64,000 nt of DNA, taken from Echinarachnius parma (lineage: Eukaryota > Echinodermata > Echinoidea > Clypeasteroida > Echinarachniidae). Numbering within the stretch: the first letter of the stretch is position 1; every line of letters starts with the position of its first letter. Of the stretch, positions 27,115-41,200 are shown piece by piece. The stretch lies in assembly GCA_037951105.1 (NCBI GenBank), contig JBAMJV010004303.1:76339-140338 (forward strand), in the 5' to 3' direction. The notes beneath the pieces are model-generated. The model saw nothing but the letters and a program-made list of their open reading frames with translations. It ran no database searches and had not been told where the DNA came from. Made by a program: the position numbers and the translations under genes.

Positions 27115-30100
27115 CTGAGGGAAGACAAGGGAGATAAAGAAGAAAAACACAACCAATTAACATCATTTTCTTTGATACTTACTAAGAAAGTGAGTTTATA
27201 AGAAGGCGCACAAGCCATCAACACTGAAAGTTCATTAGTATTGCTAAGTTTTTTAAACCCTTAATACATGTTTATTAACATTTAACCCTAACCAGGCCGG
27301 GTTATTTTGGCTATGCTCTGGCCATCCAACGCGCGGCCGCCACAAAATTTGGCACGCAGATAGCTTGCAACATAATCTACATGATTGCATCATTATTTTT
27401 TGAAAATAATCACATTTTAATTAATTATGCAAATTTATGAAAAAATCCCCTTTTTGTCTGTAAATCACTAAATATTGCTCAGATTATGCTAATTTTTGCC
27501 ATGAATATTCTTTTTGACTTAATTAACAGGTTTTGAATATTAAAAATTGCGACAGCCAAAAATTTTCTAATGTATTTCTTTGTTTTTGGAATTTCTTATG
27601 TATTTCTTTGTTTTTTATTGTTTTTTTTCATGGAATAAATTATTGACCATTATCCAACAATTTTTAGCCCAAAATTAAATGATTGCAGTGGTTAGAATGA
27701 AAAATAATGAAGGTTTTGTCTATTCTATGAAAAAATCAATTTCCATAGGATTTGTACACAAATCACAAAATTTAGCGATTTTCGGGCCGACGCTCACTTA
27801 CAAAAGGTCACGTGACTTTAGAACGGTATACCCGGTCGTCGCAAATTTGGTCTCAAAAGTTGCGCAAGACTTCAATGAAAAAACTTGTGAAGTCGCGCGG
27901 CAATACCTGCGCGCGTTGCAGAATTATCGCGCGAAAAGTCGAGTCTGATTTTAAGCCGGCCTGGTTAGGGTTAAATGTTTATTCAAATTTAAATGCTATT
28001 TACATGCAAAATTATATGATCACAATAAAAATATTTGTCTCCAAAATTGTATTTTTGATACAATATTTCAGAGTTCCCTTCCATAAATTACCATAGCCTT
28101 TGTACATAGCCTACCCGATTCCAGTAGGCAAGGGGTTAACTGTCGCACTACGGAACGTGTGCTATATAAGTAGCCACCATTATTATTATTATCATTATTA
28201 TGATAATACAATAAAACAAATCTTCTTAGGAATATAATCAAATTAAGTAGAAGGATGAAGCAAACTTGAAAACCCCGAACTAATTCCAATAACTATGTAA
28301 AATCAAACCCAAGGGGTTATGCAAAAGATATTTCAAAGGCAAAATACATTTTCTTGAGGCCTGAAATGTATAATGATAGAAATCATACACACAATTATCA
28401 TTCTCAAATATTCTATGAAACTATTCTGACTATCAATGTTGAAGTTTGAAAATAATTTTAGGCTCTACTGCTTGAAACACTTTTCTTCGTTTTCAAATGG
28501 GCAAATAAAATCAAGAATTTTTCAAATTCTCGTGATAAAACCTAGAAAAGCTAGATATGGTGGCTTGATCAACTTGGCAAATGCATGACATCTTTCTCTC
28601 TCATTGAATAATAGCAATGTTAGTTGCCTGATCGGGCAAACAAACTAGACTATATATATGACACTTTACTTGCACTAGGCAATATAGGGCAAGAGCCGTG
28701 CATGGTTCACAAAGATTTTAAGTTGAACTTAAAATTAGGTCGGACTTTATGTATGGAAAGCCATTTGTAGCTATGGAATATAAATTATCCAAGAGCAATA
28801 AAAAATGCACATAATTGTGACTTTCAATGAATTTTACTTCAAGAATATTTAACCTGTTCAGGACTGGTTTTCCAAAGTACTCAGGTTTTGGTCTTTGGAG
28901 AATACAAGTTATAGCAAAATCCAGCAGTCTTGAATGGACTTATCTCCTTGATAATAGAAAATTTTCAACAAAATTGTATGTTGTAATCCTGTAGGAATCC
29001 CATTGTGTTTGCTCTTTTTCATTACAAAAAATAACATATGAATTTTACATAGCAAATAATGGCTTTCTATTATTTCAAGTCAAATCAGAATTCAAGTCCA
29101 ACTAAGAATTTTAGTTCAACTTTTTAGAATTTGAGTTAAAACTTAGAATTCAAGTCCAACTTCAGATATGTTAAAACAAACCCCTTGTGTCGAGCCCTGC
29201 CTACTAGTCTAGACGGATATCTGAAAAAGAGCTCTCTATTAGACCCTAGAGGCATTTTTAAGTAAAAGTCGGGAACCAGTCTTTTAAAAATAATTTGAGT
29301 ATGCTGAATCCGATTAGCCCGGTTCCCAAGCGAAATTTAGAGTTGTTGACCATCTAATTTGCATAAACAAAATGGCCGCCAAAATGACACCCTTTTCAAC
29401 TTGTAAAACGTGTTTATTAAATAACTTTGCAAGAGGGCGAGCAAAACTTGAAAATTAACTGTCTAAAATTATGTTTTCTTTCAAAAGAAACATAAATAAG
29501 ATAACTCTGATGTATTCAATGAAAAGAAGATGCATAAATATGCAAATTAGTGGCCGCCATGACAGAAAAGTCGTACAAAATAGATTATTTGGGGGCAATT
29601 CAGTCCTACTTAATATAACACTCTCAACTTGTGTCTTAAACAATTTCTAGGAATGAAATCATTGAATGAGGTCATTTATTGAATCATTAGAAGCAGAAGT
29701 AGCTCTTGGGTCGGTGGTTGGTGCAAATTATTCTCAGGCATGACTGCATATTGTGATTTATTTGTTATATTTGTTTTATTTCATAGGAAATTTTGTTTTA
29801 ACAGATGCCAACGTTTTGTGCATAGGAATGGGAATGAACATTATTTTGGTTGTTAAATACACAATTATTACATTCAGGTGAAGTCCTGGTATTCTGCTAG
29901 TAGTAAGGTTTATATATAAGTGGATGGAGGGGGGGGGGGGGGGGTAGAAGTAGGGTCATTTTAAAATTGATGCATCACCCTGTTCCAGCCAACTCTTCAT
30001 CAAGCACAAACTTTATTTTACTCTCTTCCGTCCAAGAATTAATACAACTTATGAATAGAAAGCAATATTGAGCAACCCAGCTTGGTATCATGGGTTCGGC

Positions 30101-33100
30101 TCCTCTCTTATGACTCTTCTTTTCTTTTACCATAATACATGGTGAGTAATGATTCATTTAGTAAATGTATCATGCAGAGTGTTCACTGAAGTCTGATATC
30201 CAACAAAAAAGTATATAAGAATCATGTGCGCATGCGCCGGAGACAAAAAGTTTGTAGGAAAACAAATTTCGCAATGCGGCAAGTCTCTCTTTCTACTTTC
30301 TATTCGAAATTTTAAAAAAATATGAAATATCCTGTTTACGCTCTACAATGAAATTCACCAACCATGAGGAAAATAAATCAAGGTATGGTTGTATAATACT
30401 TGTATTTTCGTATGTGACCATTATTTCCATTACGTACTTTGGATTCCAAATAGAAAGTTGAAAGAGCGATTTGTGGTATTTCCATTTCCTTCTTAAGTAG
30501 AAAATATAATTATTGGTACACCTTGATTAACAAAGTTATGTTTTGAATTTGCTCATTTATCAATTTCCTTATCTTGCAAACTCCGACTTGATCTGTTCAC
30601 AACATTTCCTGCTCGAATGGAATGCAATTACCATACTGCTGATAACCCGGCCAGTGGCGTATACCCTTTGAATTTTTTTAAGGGGGGAGGGGGGTTCAAC
30701 TCAGATCCGTTTCGAAGAGTGTGGAGGGGATGGTTGATCGCGGTTCAGTGCAGCGATTTAATGTTCAGGATTCCTTACAATGACATGTTGAATGAACCCA
30801 CCCACGCACACACACACCAATCCACCGTTTAATACCATTTTATACCATTTAGGGTATTGGAGAGGATTTACACCCTTCCTCGGGAAGAAAATTTTAAAAT
30901 TGGGGAAGAAATGGAAAAAAGCTATATTCTGAAATAACACAAGATAGAATACGCAATGGTGATGTCGGTCATGTGGTGCAAGATGATTAGGGTCAAAGAG
31001 AGACCAAATTATTTCTAGCAATTTAGAACTGTCCAGATGTCTTTGTCATTTACAATAGATAAAAGTCCATCTTTTCCAAAGCTTTATTTAGCAAACACAT
31101 AATATAACTAACTGGACACCAAGAACGCAAACCAGACGAAGAGGCAGACAGAGTAGGCGTTAGATGGACGACATCAGAGAATTTGGGGGGCACTTAAATG
31201 CTGTTTGAAACAAATAATATAAGAAGACAATGCAATGGTGATGAAGAGGCCTTCCTTCTGCAGTGGAGAGACATAGGCTAGATAGATAGATTATTATATA
31301 TTTATCAATCATTGCAAGCGACTTGTTGGTTCAAAGACCTGAATGGGTTTGGTCAAATCCAAGGGCATTCACAGTCGGGTAAAAAATAACATATTAATAG
31401 CTTATTTTAGTGGGCATGGTCCTGAATGAGGGTACATGGGCCAGGTTCAAAAGGCCCAACGTTGGCCCGACGTTAACTTGCCAAAGTGGGGCCAACGTTG
31501 GGGCAAGAATGACGTGGGCCCAACGTCATATCTCCGATATTGGCCTGAAATTGGTGTAAGGTCGGCTGTATGGTTGGCTCGATGTCAAATGTAGCCAACA
31601 AAAAGGTTGGGCTAACGTTGGCCCAGCGTCAAGAATGACGTGGGCACAACGTTACTGCACACAATGGGCAAACGTTGGGTCAACGTAGCTTTGCTATCTG
31701 GGTAGTGGGTACATGGTTAAAATAATTGTATAAAAATAAAATACACTGCATTAGTGTAGTGAGATTCTCTCAAGAGGCTCCCAAGCAAGCAAACACTAAT
31801 CATCCATGATGAGGAAACATGGTCGCAATGTGATGTATTCTCCAATGGATACAGATGTATCGAGATACTGCCTTACGTTTACTCCCTAACTATATACTCA
31901 ATAACACTTCCCTATGATTTGTGGTAATTTTTACAGAAAATGTTAGACACCTACATGAAAATTGTAGAATGTAAAAAAGATTAATAGCACCTTCGATGTA
32001 CTAGCAGCCATCTTAATTGTTTTTATTTTGCTTTTTATCATTAATAACATTTACAACAATGGTTTGAATGAACTGCTTAACCCTCAAAACGTAGGGAATT
32101 GACACATAATGTGAAACGGTAGAATTTCAAATTATGGATTTATAACACCTTCAACGTAATAGCAGCCACCTTGAACGCCATCTTAGATTGGTTGTTGCTT
32201 TTGTCATAATTATGTCACACTTATATTCATCTATAAAGCTTCACGAAACATTTAAATCAACAGGTATGCATACATATTATAACTCCAGAGTGAATATCAA
32301 ATGATTATGGTATTATTTCTGTAAGTGGTGGCTATTTTGGACACCATCTCGGATTTGTGTGACTTCTAATTACTGAATTGCGCTATCACTATTTTCAATG
32401 AACTGCTTGACCCTGAAAACGTGGGGGTAGACTATCGATAGTGTATATCGATGGGGTAGACACAAAAATTATAACCGGGATGTACAATAACATATTTATG
32501 GCACTTTTAAGATAATGGCGGCCATTTTGGACGCCATTTTGAAAAGTAATCAACTTTCCGGAATAGTGATTATTTTCTGTACGTATACGTCTCTTGATGT
32601 AAAATAGTATAGGTTTTCCCATCCATTTTCAAACAATCGTCATTCAATTTCAATAATTGTTAACTTCAATTTCGTCCGGAAAGTCAATCGCCGATCGTAT
32701 GTAATGTTTGATTTCGTCATTCATCACACAAGTTCGTTCTTTCGCATCCAAGTTCGTCAATGACCCGATCGTTTTAGTCAAAGCTCATTCAATTTCGTCC
32801 GATCACTCCTGCTGGTGTACAATGTGATGATCAATTTCGTCATTGGGCATTCAATTTTGTTATTTCCAATTCAAATTCGTCAAACAATATTGAAAGCTGT
32901 ATTTGATACTTTGTTTTATCATCTCTTCATTATTATCTTTTGCTTATTTGAACCCAGTTTCTATCTTTGTCTTGTGTACCGGAAATTCATACAATTTTAG
33001 TCTATCGTCTTTTGAACAATTTTGTATTTTATATATCATTAATTTGATATTGTAATGTGTCTCCCAACACAGATCTATTGCATGGATCAATCAATCAGAC

Positions 33101-34850
33101 TTTTGGTCAATTATCGTTTTTTTAATTGCAATATCGAAATGAATTGTTTGTGATCAGTTTATCGTATTATAAACAATTATTGAAGTAATTGCTTTTGAAA
33201 TTAATTGTATGAGCTTACATAGGAAAATACATATGAACCAGAGCAACCAGACTATACATGACGAATTTGAACGACTAAGTCTTGAAATCAGATGACCAAT
33301 GAAGAATTTGAACATCACATTGTGCGTCTTATAACCAGTCGGGACGAATTACATTGCAAAATGACGAATTAGAATAAGCCAATTTTGAATTAGAATGACC
33401 ATTGATCAATTAGAATGGTAAATGACTAAATCGAATGTAGCAATTGCAGTTTCCTAACGTCTCGGGATGAAATTAAAGTAAGCATTGATTGAATTTGATT
33501 GATGATAGTTTGAAAATGGATGGGAAAACCTATACTACTAAAAACCATAAATAACTAGATGGATCTTCGATTGCGCGCAATCGAAAATTATGCCTCCGCT
33601 ATCACGCGATTTTAATATCAAGCCCAAATTAACATGCACCGATTTAATTATTAAAAATATTTTTCATATATTTTGAGTCCTGTGACCTTGACCATATGAC
33701 CCCAATCTTTGATGGCTCCCTAAAAAACATTCAGGTACGAAGTTTGATTGAAATCTGACATTTAGTTCTTGAGATTTTGGCATTACAAGCTTTTTTGCAT
33801 GTATAATGAGTCCCGTGACCTTGACCTTAACCTCATGACCCCAACATTTTATGGCTACGTTGACTCTTTATGATACATTCAGGTACCGAGTTTGATTGAA
33901 ATCTGACATTCAGTTCTTGAAATTTTGCCATTACAAGCCATTTTCGCATACATATTGAGTCCTGTGACCTTGACCTTTGACCTCATGACCCCCCAAATCT
34001 AAGCAGATCAGTGGCACCCCGATATGTACACTCATACCAAGTTTGAAATTGATCCGTCAAACGGTTCTTGAGATATCGCAAGAACGAGGCATTTTTGCCC
34101 ATACATCGAGTCCTGTGACCTTGACCTTTGACCTCATGAACCCCAAAATCTAATCAGATCATTGCCACCCCAATATCTACACTGATACCAAGTTTGAATT
34201 TGATCCGTCAACCAGTTCTTGAGATATCGCAAGAACGAGGCATTTTTGCATATATATTGAGTCCTGTGACCTTGACCTTTGACCTCATGACACCCAAAAT
34301 CTAATCAGATCATTGTCACCCCAATATGTACACTCATACCAAGTTTGAAATTGATCCGTCAACTGGTTCTTGAGATATCGCGAGAACGAAAACGGGACGT
34401 ACGGACGGACGTACGGACGGACGTACGGACGGACGTACGGACGGACGTACGGACGGACGGACGGACGGACAACCCGAAAACATAATGCCTCCGGCCACTT
34501 CGTTGGCGGAGGCATAACAACCTTAAACATACTTTGTATATATTTTGGAGGGGGAAAACCGTATATTGCCCTGAACATCCAAGATGGCCGCCATTTTGAA
34601 CTTGATTCCATCATCAGATCCTATGGAGCAACCACTTTTTAAAGATCTTATAACAAGACGATGCTTAGCTGAAAAAATTACGCTTTTATCCACTGTGTCA
34701 CGATTTTCCCCCTATAAGGTAACCCAAGAAAGGGGTCTCGGCCCCGAGGAAACAACTTAGCAAGTGGTCTCGGTCTCGGCCTCGAACATTTATGGCGACG
34801 GACATGCAGCCCCCCCCCCCCCCCCCCAACCCCTGCTTACACGACTCCCA

Positions 34851-34889
<39 letters not shown>

Positions 34890-35199
34890 TGTAAGCACCC
34901 CCAACCGAGGACATACCCTAACCCTAACCCTATCCAACCACGGACACATTTCCAACCGTGGACCGTCCTCGTTTACTTAACTAGTGCAAAGGATTGCTAA
35001 TTCATATGCCATTCATATGCGCGCACATCAAAAATCCGGAAAAATTAACGTGCACCCCGTACGTCCACGGTTGGACGCAGAAAGTCAAACACATACACAA
35101 TAGTCCTCGGTTGGACGCAGAATATCAATGTGACACATATTAGTGTGTCCACGTTTGCATAGTACAAGGATTTAGGTCCTCGATTGACATGGCTTACAG

Positions 35200-35249
<50 letters not shown>

Positions 35250-38200
35250 ATGTGGGGTGGGGCCGGGAATTGCAATATTTTAATGTTGAAATGAGTAAAG
35301 GCACTGCTACAGAGTCTAACTTTTCACTGTAAGTTACATAAATATTTTGTTTAGACTTTTCTGTAAAGGCTGCCACTAATTTGAATATTTGTGAATCTTG
35401 GGTGCCAATAAATAGATATTATAGGAAATGACATGAGTGTATTCCTTGACACATACAAGTGCACACATAGGCATGTTTTGCTTTTGCGGTTATAGAGTAA
35501 TTAAAGGTTTTAAAGACACGTTTATATAGGTATAAGGTCAGACTAGTAGTGTCATTTCGCTGCCATTTTGTTCATGCAAATTCGATGATTACAAGTATTC
35601 TTCATTATAATTCATCCAAAGATTTAATAAGTATCATGATTTGATCAATCATTAGACTTCCAAAGTTAGGTTTTGATACTGTTTTTTAATTGATAGTTTA
35701 TAGACCTTAATTACCAAAAGAAAACTCATTTTATACCATTTTCAGTAATGACGGCCACTAATTTGCATATTCATAAGTCATGCATGTCACTAAATTCATG
35801 AGAATAATCTTTTTGAAAAACATGGATATGCACATCGCAGTTGTTTATTTTACTCGCCTATAGGCTAGTTGCCGAGTTATAATTAACAGGTTTTTTATTA
35901 GCTCAAAATATGGTCGAAAAAGTGTCAATTTGCGGCCATTTTGAATATGCTTATTATATTTGTATATGTAATTCGAGTAATTAACAAGCCTGGTGATTCA
36001 ATGAAACGTTCTCATTCAATTATTTGACTCACCGAAATTCACTGATTCACTGATTCGTTCGTGTTATAATCCAGTAGGCTTAAATTTAGCCCAACATAAC
36101 GCGTTTTGTATGACTTTTCTGTTACGGCGGCCACTAATTTGCATATTTATGCATCTTCTTTTCCACTAAGTATATCAGAGTTATCTAATTAGTGTTCCTA
36201 TTGATATACATCATTATTCTAGACATTTAATTTGCTAGTTCTGCTTGCCTGGTTGCAAAGTTATTAAATAAACCTGTTATACAAGTTTTTAAAATGTGTA
36301 AATTTGGCGGCCATTGTGTTTTTGCAAATTAGATGGTCAAAAATGCTTAATTTCGCTTGGGAACCGGGCTAATCAGATTCAGCACCCCACAATTATGAGA
36401 AATAGCTTGGTTCCCAACTTTTACCCCAAAATGCTCCTAACATGCACATTTTCCAGAAATCCCACTATACTATACCTTATTGACTCCCTTCTTTTTCTTC
36501 TTGGTGTGCTTTGACTTGAGTTTGTTCTCCCGATCCAGCCACAGCTTGTCCCAATACGCTTTCTCTTCTGCATCTGCAATGAAAAAAACAAAAAAAACAT
36601 TGATAACTACAATCCACACAATTCATGTCATCCAGTGAAAATAATCTGTGGAGGAAACTTGCTTTTATAAGAAAATAAACGGTTATATTACATTCATATC
36701 TCAAGGTATGAGGTTTTAAAAAGAACAAATTTATGTACATAAATAATAGAATCCACATATTTGTATTACAAACCCAGATTGATTATTTATTTGTATGAAA
36801 GCAATTATCTTTCAACTTTTTATATAAAACTGGGAGAACTGTCATTATGAACATGGGATTATCACAATATTTTGGACAAGCAGACAATTTCTGTCACTCT
36901 TCCTAAACTAATTCCAGATTCGATTTGTTTTTCTTAAGAGAGCCATTACACATTTTCAGGTATTCCAGGTTTGGGGAATAGGAACATGACAAATGAAAGA
37001 GAGCTGAATTGGGCTTCTGCACCGCTGTAAACATTTGTAACCGGCTATAGCAAAACCTTGCACTTGTCAGTAATTCATGTTTTGAAGAAATTGGCATTTT
37101 AATTTCACATAATGTGTGTAAAAGACTTATGAGTGTAAAATATGATCAGTCATATCTTCGCCAATTATTGACCAATTTGTTAGAACAAAGCGTCAAATGA
37201 AAGCTTGTGATGAGGCTTTTAAAATGGTATGAAAATCTACATTTTGATTTTTACCGACAAGCGCAGGGTTTTGCTATAGCCTGTCACATTTAACATGATT
37301 ATTTCCAAAGTGCAATGTACAAGTCATTCTCTCTCAACCAACGGTCTACTGTACCTGATATTTGTGTCATCGCTATGTGGGATTGGGTCATGTCCTTGTC
37401 TAGCACCATCTGAAGACCCTCAGCAGAATGGAACCTGACGTGGCCCTGTGTCTCACCATCAGGGAGGTCAATGTAAGCCACTGGACTCACTGCATCTAGC
37501 TGCTCCTACAAACACAATACAAATACAAAACAATAGACAGTCAGCTAATATCACATGGTCAGGTTTAAATATATTTTGTGATTGCCTCTGAGGCCAATCA
37601 GACGAGCGGAATCTGACATGGCCCTGTGTCTCACCATCAGGGAGGTCAATGTAAGCCACTGGACTCACTGCTTCTAGCTGTTCCTACAAACACAATACAA
37701 ATACAAAACAGTAGACTGTCAGCTTATATCACATGGTCAGGTTTGAATATGTTTTGTGATCGCTTTGCTCTGAGGACAATCAGGCAAATGGAACCTGACG
37801 TGGCCCCGAGTCTCACCATCAGGGAGGTCAATGTAAGCCACTGGACTCACAGCTTCTAGCTGCTCCTACAAACACATAATGGGCAAACAATAGAAACAAG
37901 ATAGTCAGATCATATCATATAGTCAGGAAATGTGTTTCATGATTGGTTAGATCTAACGCCAATCGGGCGAATGGAACCTGACGTGGCCCTGACCATTAGG
38001 CCACTGGGCTCATGGCTTCTAGCTGCTCTTATTAGCACATAATCTTAGTCTTGATTACATTTTGGTAGAGATTATTCAGGACCCAAACCTCCACCACCTA
38101 CAAACATTACCTCGAGGAGGCAATTTTAATGATTTTAATTGGTACATGAGAGAAGTATTTTGGTTACCAAAATGTAAAACAAAATGTATTGCCTATTTAA

Positions 38201-41200
38201 GCCCCTTCAGGACTAATTAATTTTTCTATATTAAATTTTCTGGACCAGTCCTGGTTGCGATTAATAAAATTACCCCTGACTCTCAATATTTGTTTGTGAA
38301 AACAGTTTTATTATAATGTATGGAGATCAAATCCTATTGTTTTGGCGCCAATTCTATTTTTGGTAAAATAAAAAAAACATAAATAACTTTGTGGCCCCCT
38401 GCCTAACTACATGGGGGTCTAATACTGATGGAGGCAACGCGTTACTTACTTTAATATCTTTCCTTGTCACTGTTGTATTCAAGCACCTCAGACCTAACAC
38501 AGTTCCCTTCACAAACTCTGGTCCGCTTATGTTTTCTTTACTAGACGGTTCCAACTTTTCTTCTATTGGTGCACTAGGTGTTTGCTGTAAAGCGGGGAAA
38601 AAATGAAACATGCAGTAATTACATGTAAATGAATTTGTTGACACTATTGTATTTATATGTATTATTGCTGCTACTTTTTGCACTAGAATGATTTATATAA
38701 TCCATGTATCTGTATACATCATACCAGTTGATGATTGCTCATTGCAAACAAAATTATATTAACACAAACACTAAGGCTTTGCATTACCTACCAATTGGCA
38801 AAGATTGGCAGAATAATATGAAATAAATACATGTACAGTCAAACCTGTGTATAATGACCACCTACATGTAAGGGATACAAGACAAGTGGCCACACAGACA
38901 GGTAACCTCTATCGAACGGTTTCATAACATTGCATTTCCCTGCAAAGGATCATTTTTCGTGGCCACTTTAGGCAGGTTTTGGTTGGCTGCTAAAGAAAGG
39001 TGGCCATAACAACAGCTTTGACTGTACTATATGTACATCACCTCACACATTTTAAAAGGCGAAAGGGTAGTTTCTTTAATAAAACAAAAGGCTATAATTT
39101 TTGCCAAACAGCATGAAAAGCCATGCACCTAAAATGACGTTATATGGTACAGTTGAAAAACATGACAGCATCCAGTGTTCAGTCAAAACAGTTGATAGCG
39201 GTATTAAAAATATTGATTATTTCCATGATTAGTGATACCCAAGAGGAAATATACTATTAGAAGCAACGGAAATGATGCACAAATCAGTATATGTAAGCGA
39301 AAGTGCCAGCGTTTGGCTCCACTTTAATGTGAATGATTACATACAGAAAGCTCAAGATAAGCATGACATGGAAAGTGTTGATACTCACAGCTGGTTTTGT
39401 GACGTGCTCTAACTCGGCATAGGTTGCAGGAGGCTCGTTCCAGGTGGAATGCTTCATGCGGGCAAGACACTCCTTCTGCAGGGTAAGGTACTCCTCTCTG
39501 AGATCCAGCCACTCCTTCCTGAAGAATGGATAAGATAATGTATTAATGAATGGATAGATAGATGGATGGATCATGGATGCATCGATTGATGGATGGATGG
39601 ATGAATGAATTGATGGTTGGTTCCAAACTGCTTCATGCAGGCAAGTCACTCCTACAGGGTAAGATACTCCTCTCTTAGATCCAACCACTCCTTCCTGAAG
39701 AATGGAATAGATGTATTAATGAATGGATGGATAGATGGATGGATGGATGGATGGATGGATGGATGGATGGATGGATGGATGGATGGATGGATGGATGGAT
39801 GGATGGATGGAAGGATGGATGGATGGATGGATGGATGGATGGATGGATGGATGGATGGATGGATGGATGGATGGATGGATGGATGGATGGATCATGGATG
39901 CATCGATTGATGGATGGATGGATGAATGAATGAATGAATTGATGGTTTGTTCCAAACAGCTTCATGCGGGCAAGTCACTCCTACAGGGTAAGATACTCCT
40001 CTCTTAGATCCAACCACTCCTTCCTGAAGAATGGAACAGATAATGTATTAATGAATGGATAGATGGATGGATGGATGGATGGAAGGATGGATGGATGGAT
40101 GGATGGATGGATGGATGGATGGATGGATGGATGGATGGATGGATGGATGGATGGAAGGATGGATGGATGGATGGATGGATGGATGGATGGATGGATGGAT
40201 GGATGGATGGATGGATGGATGGATGGATGGATGGATGGATGGATGGATGGATGGATGGATGGATGAATGAATGAATTGATGGTTGGTTCCAAACAGCTTC
40301 ATGCGGGCAAGTCACTCCTACAGGGTAAGATACTCCTCTCTGAGATCCAACCACTCCTTCCTGAAGAATGGAACAGATCATGTATTAATGAATCGATAGA
40401 TGGATGGATGGATCATGGATGCATTGATTGATGGATGGATGGATGAATGAATGAATTGATGGTTGGTTCCAAACAGCTTCATGCGGGCAAGACACTCCTT
40501 CTGCAGGGTGAGATACTCCTCTCTGAGATCCAACCACTCCTTCCTGAAGAATGGAACAGATCATGTATTAATGAATCGATAGATGGATGGATGGATCATG
40601 GATGCATTGATTGATGGATGGATGGATGAATGAATGAATTGATGGTTGGTTCCAAACAGCTTCATGCGGGCAAGACACTCCTTCTGCAGGGTGAGATACT
40701 CCTCTCTGAGATCCAACCACTCCTTCCTGAAGAATGGAACAGAGAATGTATTAATGAATAGATAGATGGATGGATGGATGGATGCATCGATTGATGGATG
40801 GATGGATGAATGAATGAATTGATGGTTTGTTCCAAACAGCTTCATGCGGGCAAGTCACTCCTACAGGGTAAGATACTCCTCTCTTAGATCCAACCACTCC
40901 TTCCTGAAGGATGGAACAGATCATGTATTAATGAATGGATAGATGGATGGATGGATGGATGGAAGGATGGATGGATGGATGGATGGATGGATGGATGGAT
41001 GGATGGATGGATGGATGGATGGATGGATGGATGGATGGATGGATGGATGGATCATGGATGCATCGATTGATGGATGGATGGATGAATGAATTGATGGTTT
41101 GTTCCAAACAGCTTCATGCGGGCAAGTCACTCCTACAGGGTAAGATACTCCTCTCTTAGATCCAACCACTCCTTCCTGAAGGATGGAACAGATCATGTAT

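Larger units (their letters stand above)
29245..36440. mobile_element. Large (~7.2 kb) inverted-repeat element filling LARP7 intron 8
   Basis: The left arm (29245-29600) and right arm (36105-36440) are inverse: AGCCCGGTTCCCAAGCGAAA versus TTTCGCTTGGGAACCGGGCT, and AAGATGCATAAATATGCAAA versus TTTGCATATTTATGCATCTT. Near the right side, units with GGCGGCCACTAATTTGCATA repeat (35370, 35750, 35930, 36120). Several other elements are nested inside. No transposase ORF was recognised. Confidence 0.65.

Noticed and set aside
34914-34934. Telomere (CCCTAA) array
   Set aside because: Only about three units inside a low-complexity block; internal, not a chromosome end.
40543-40750. Exon 5 copies at 40543 and 40726 as genuine alternative exons
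   Set aside because: They keep the frame but have no donor and run into microsatellite; kept only as decoys pending RNA evidence.
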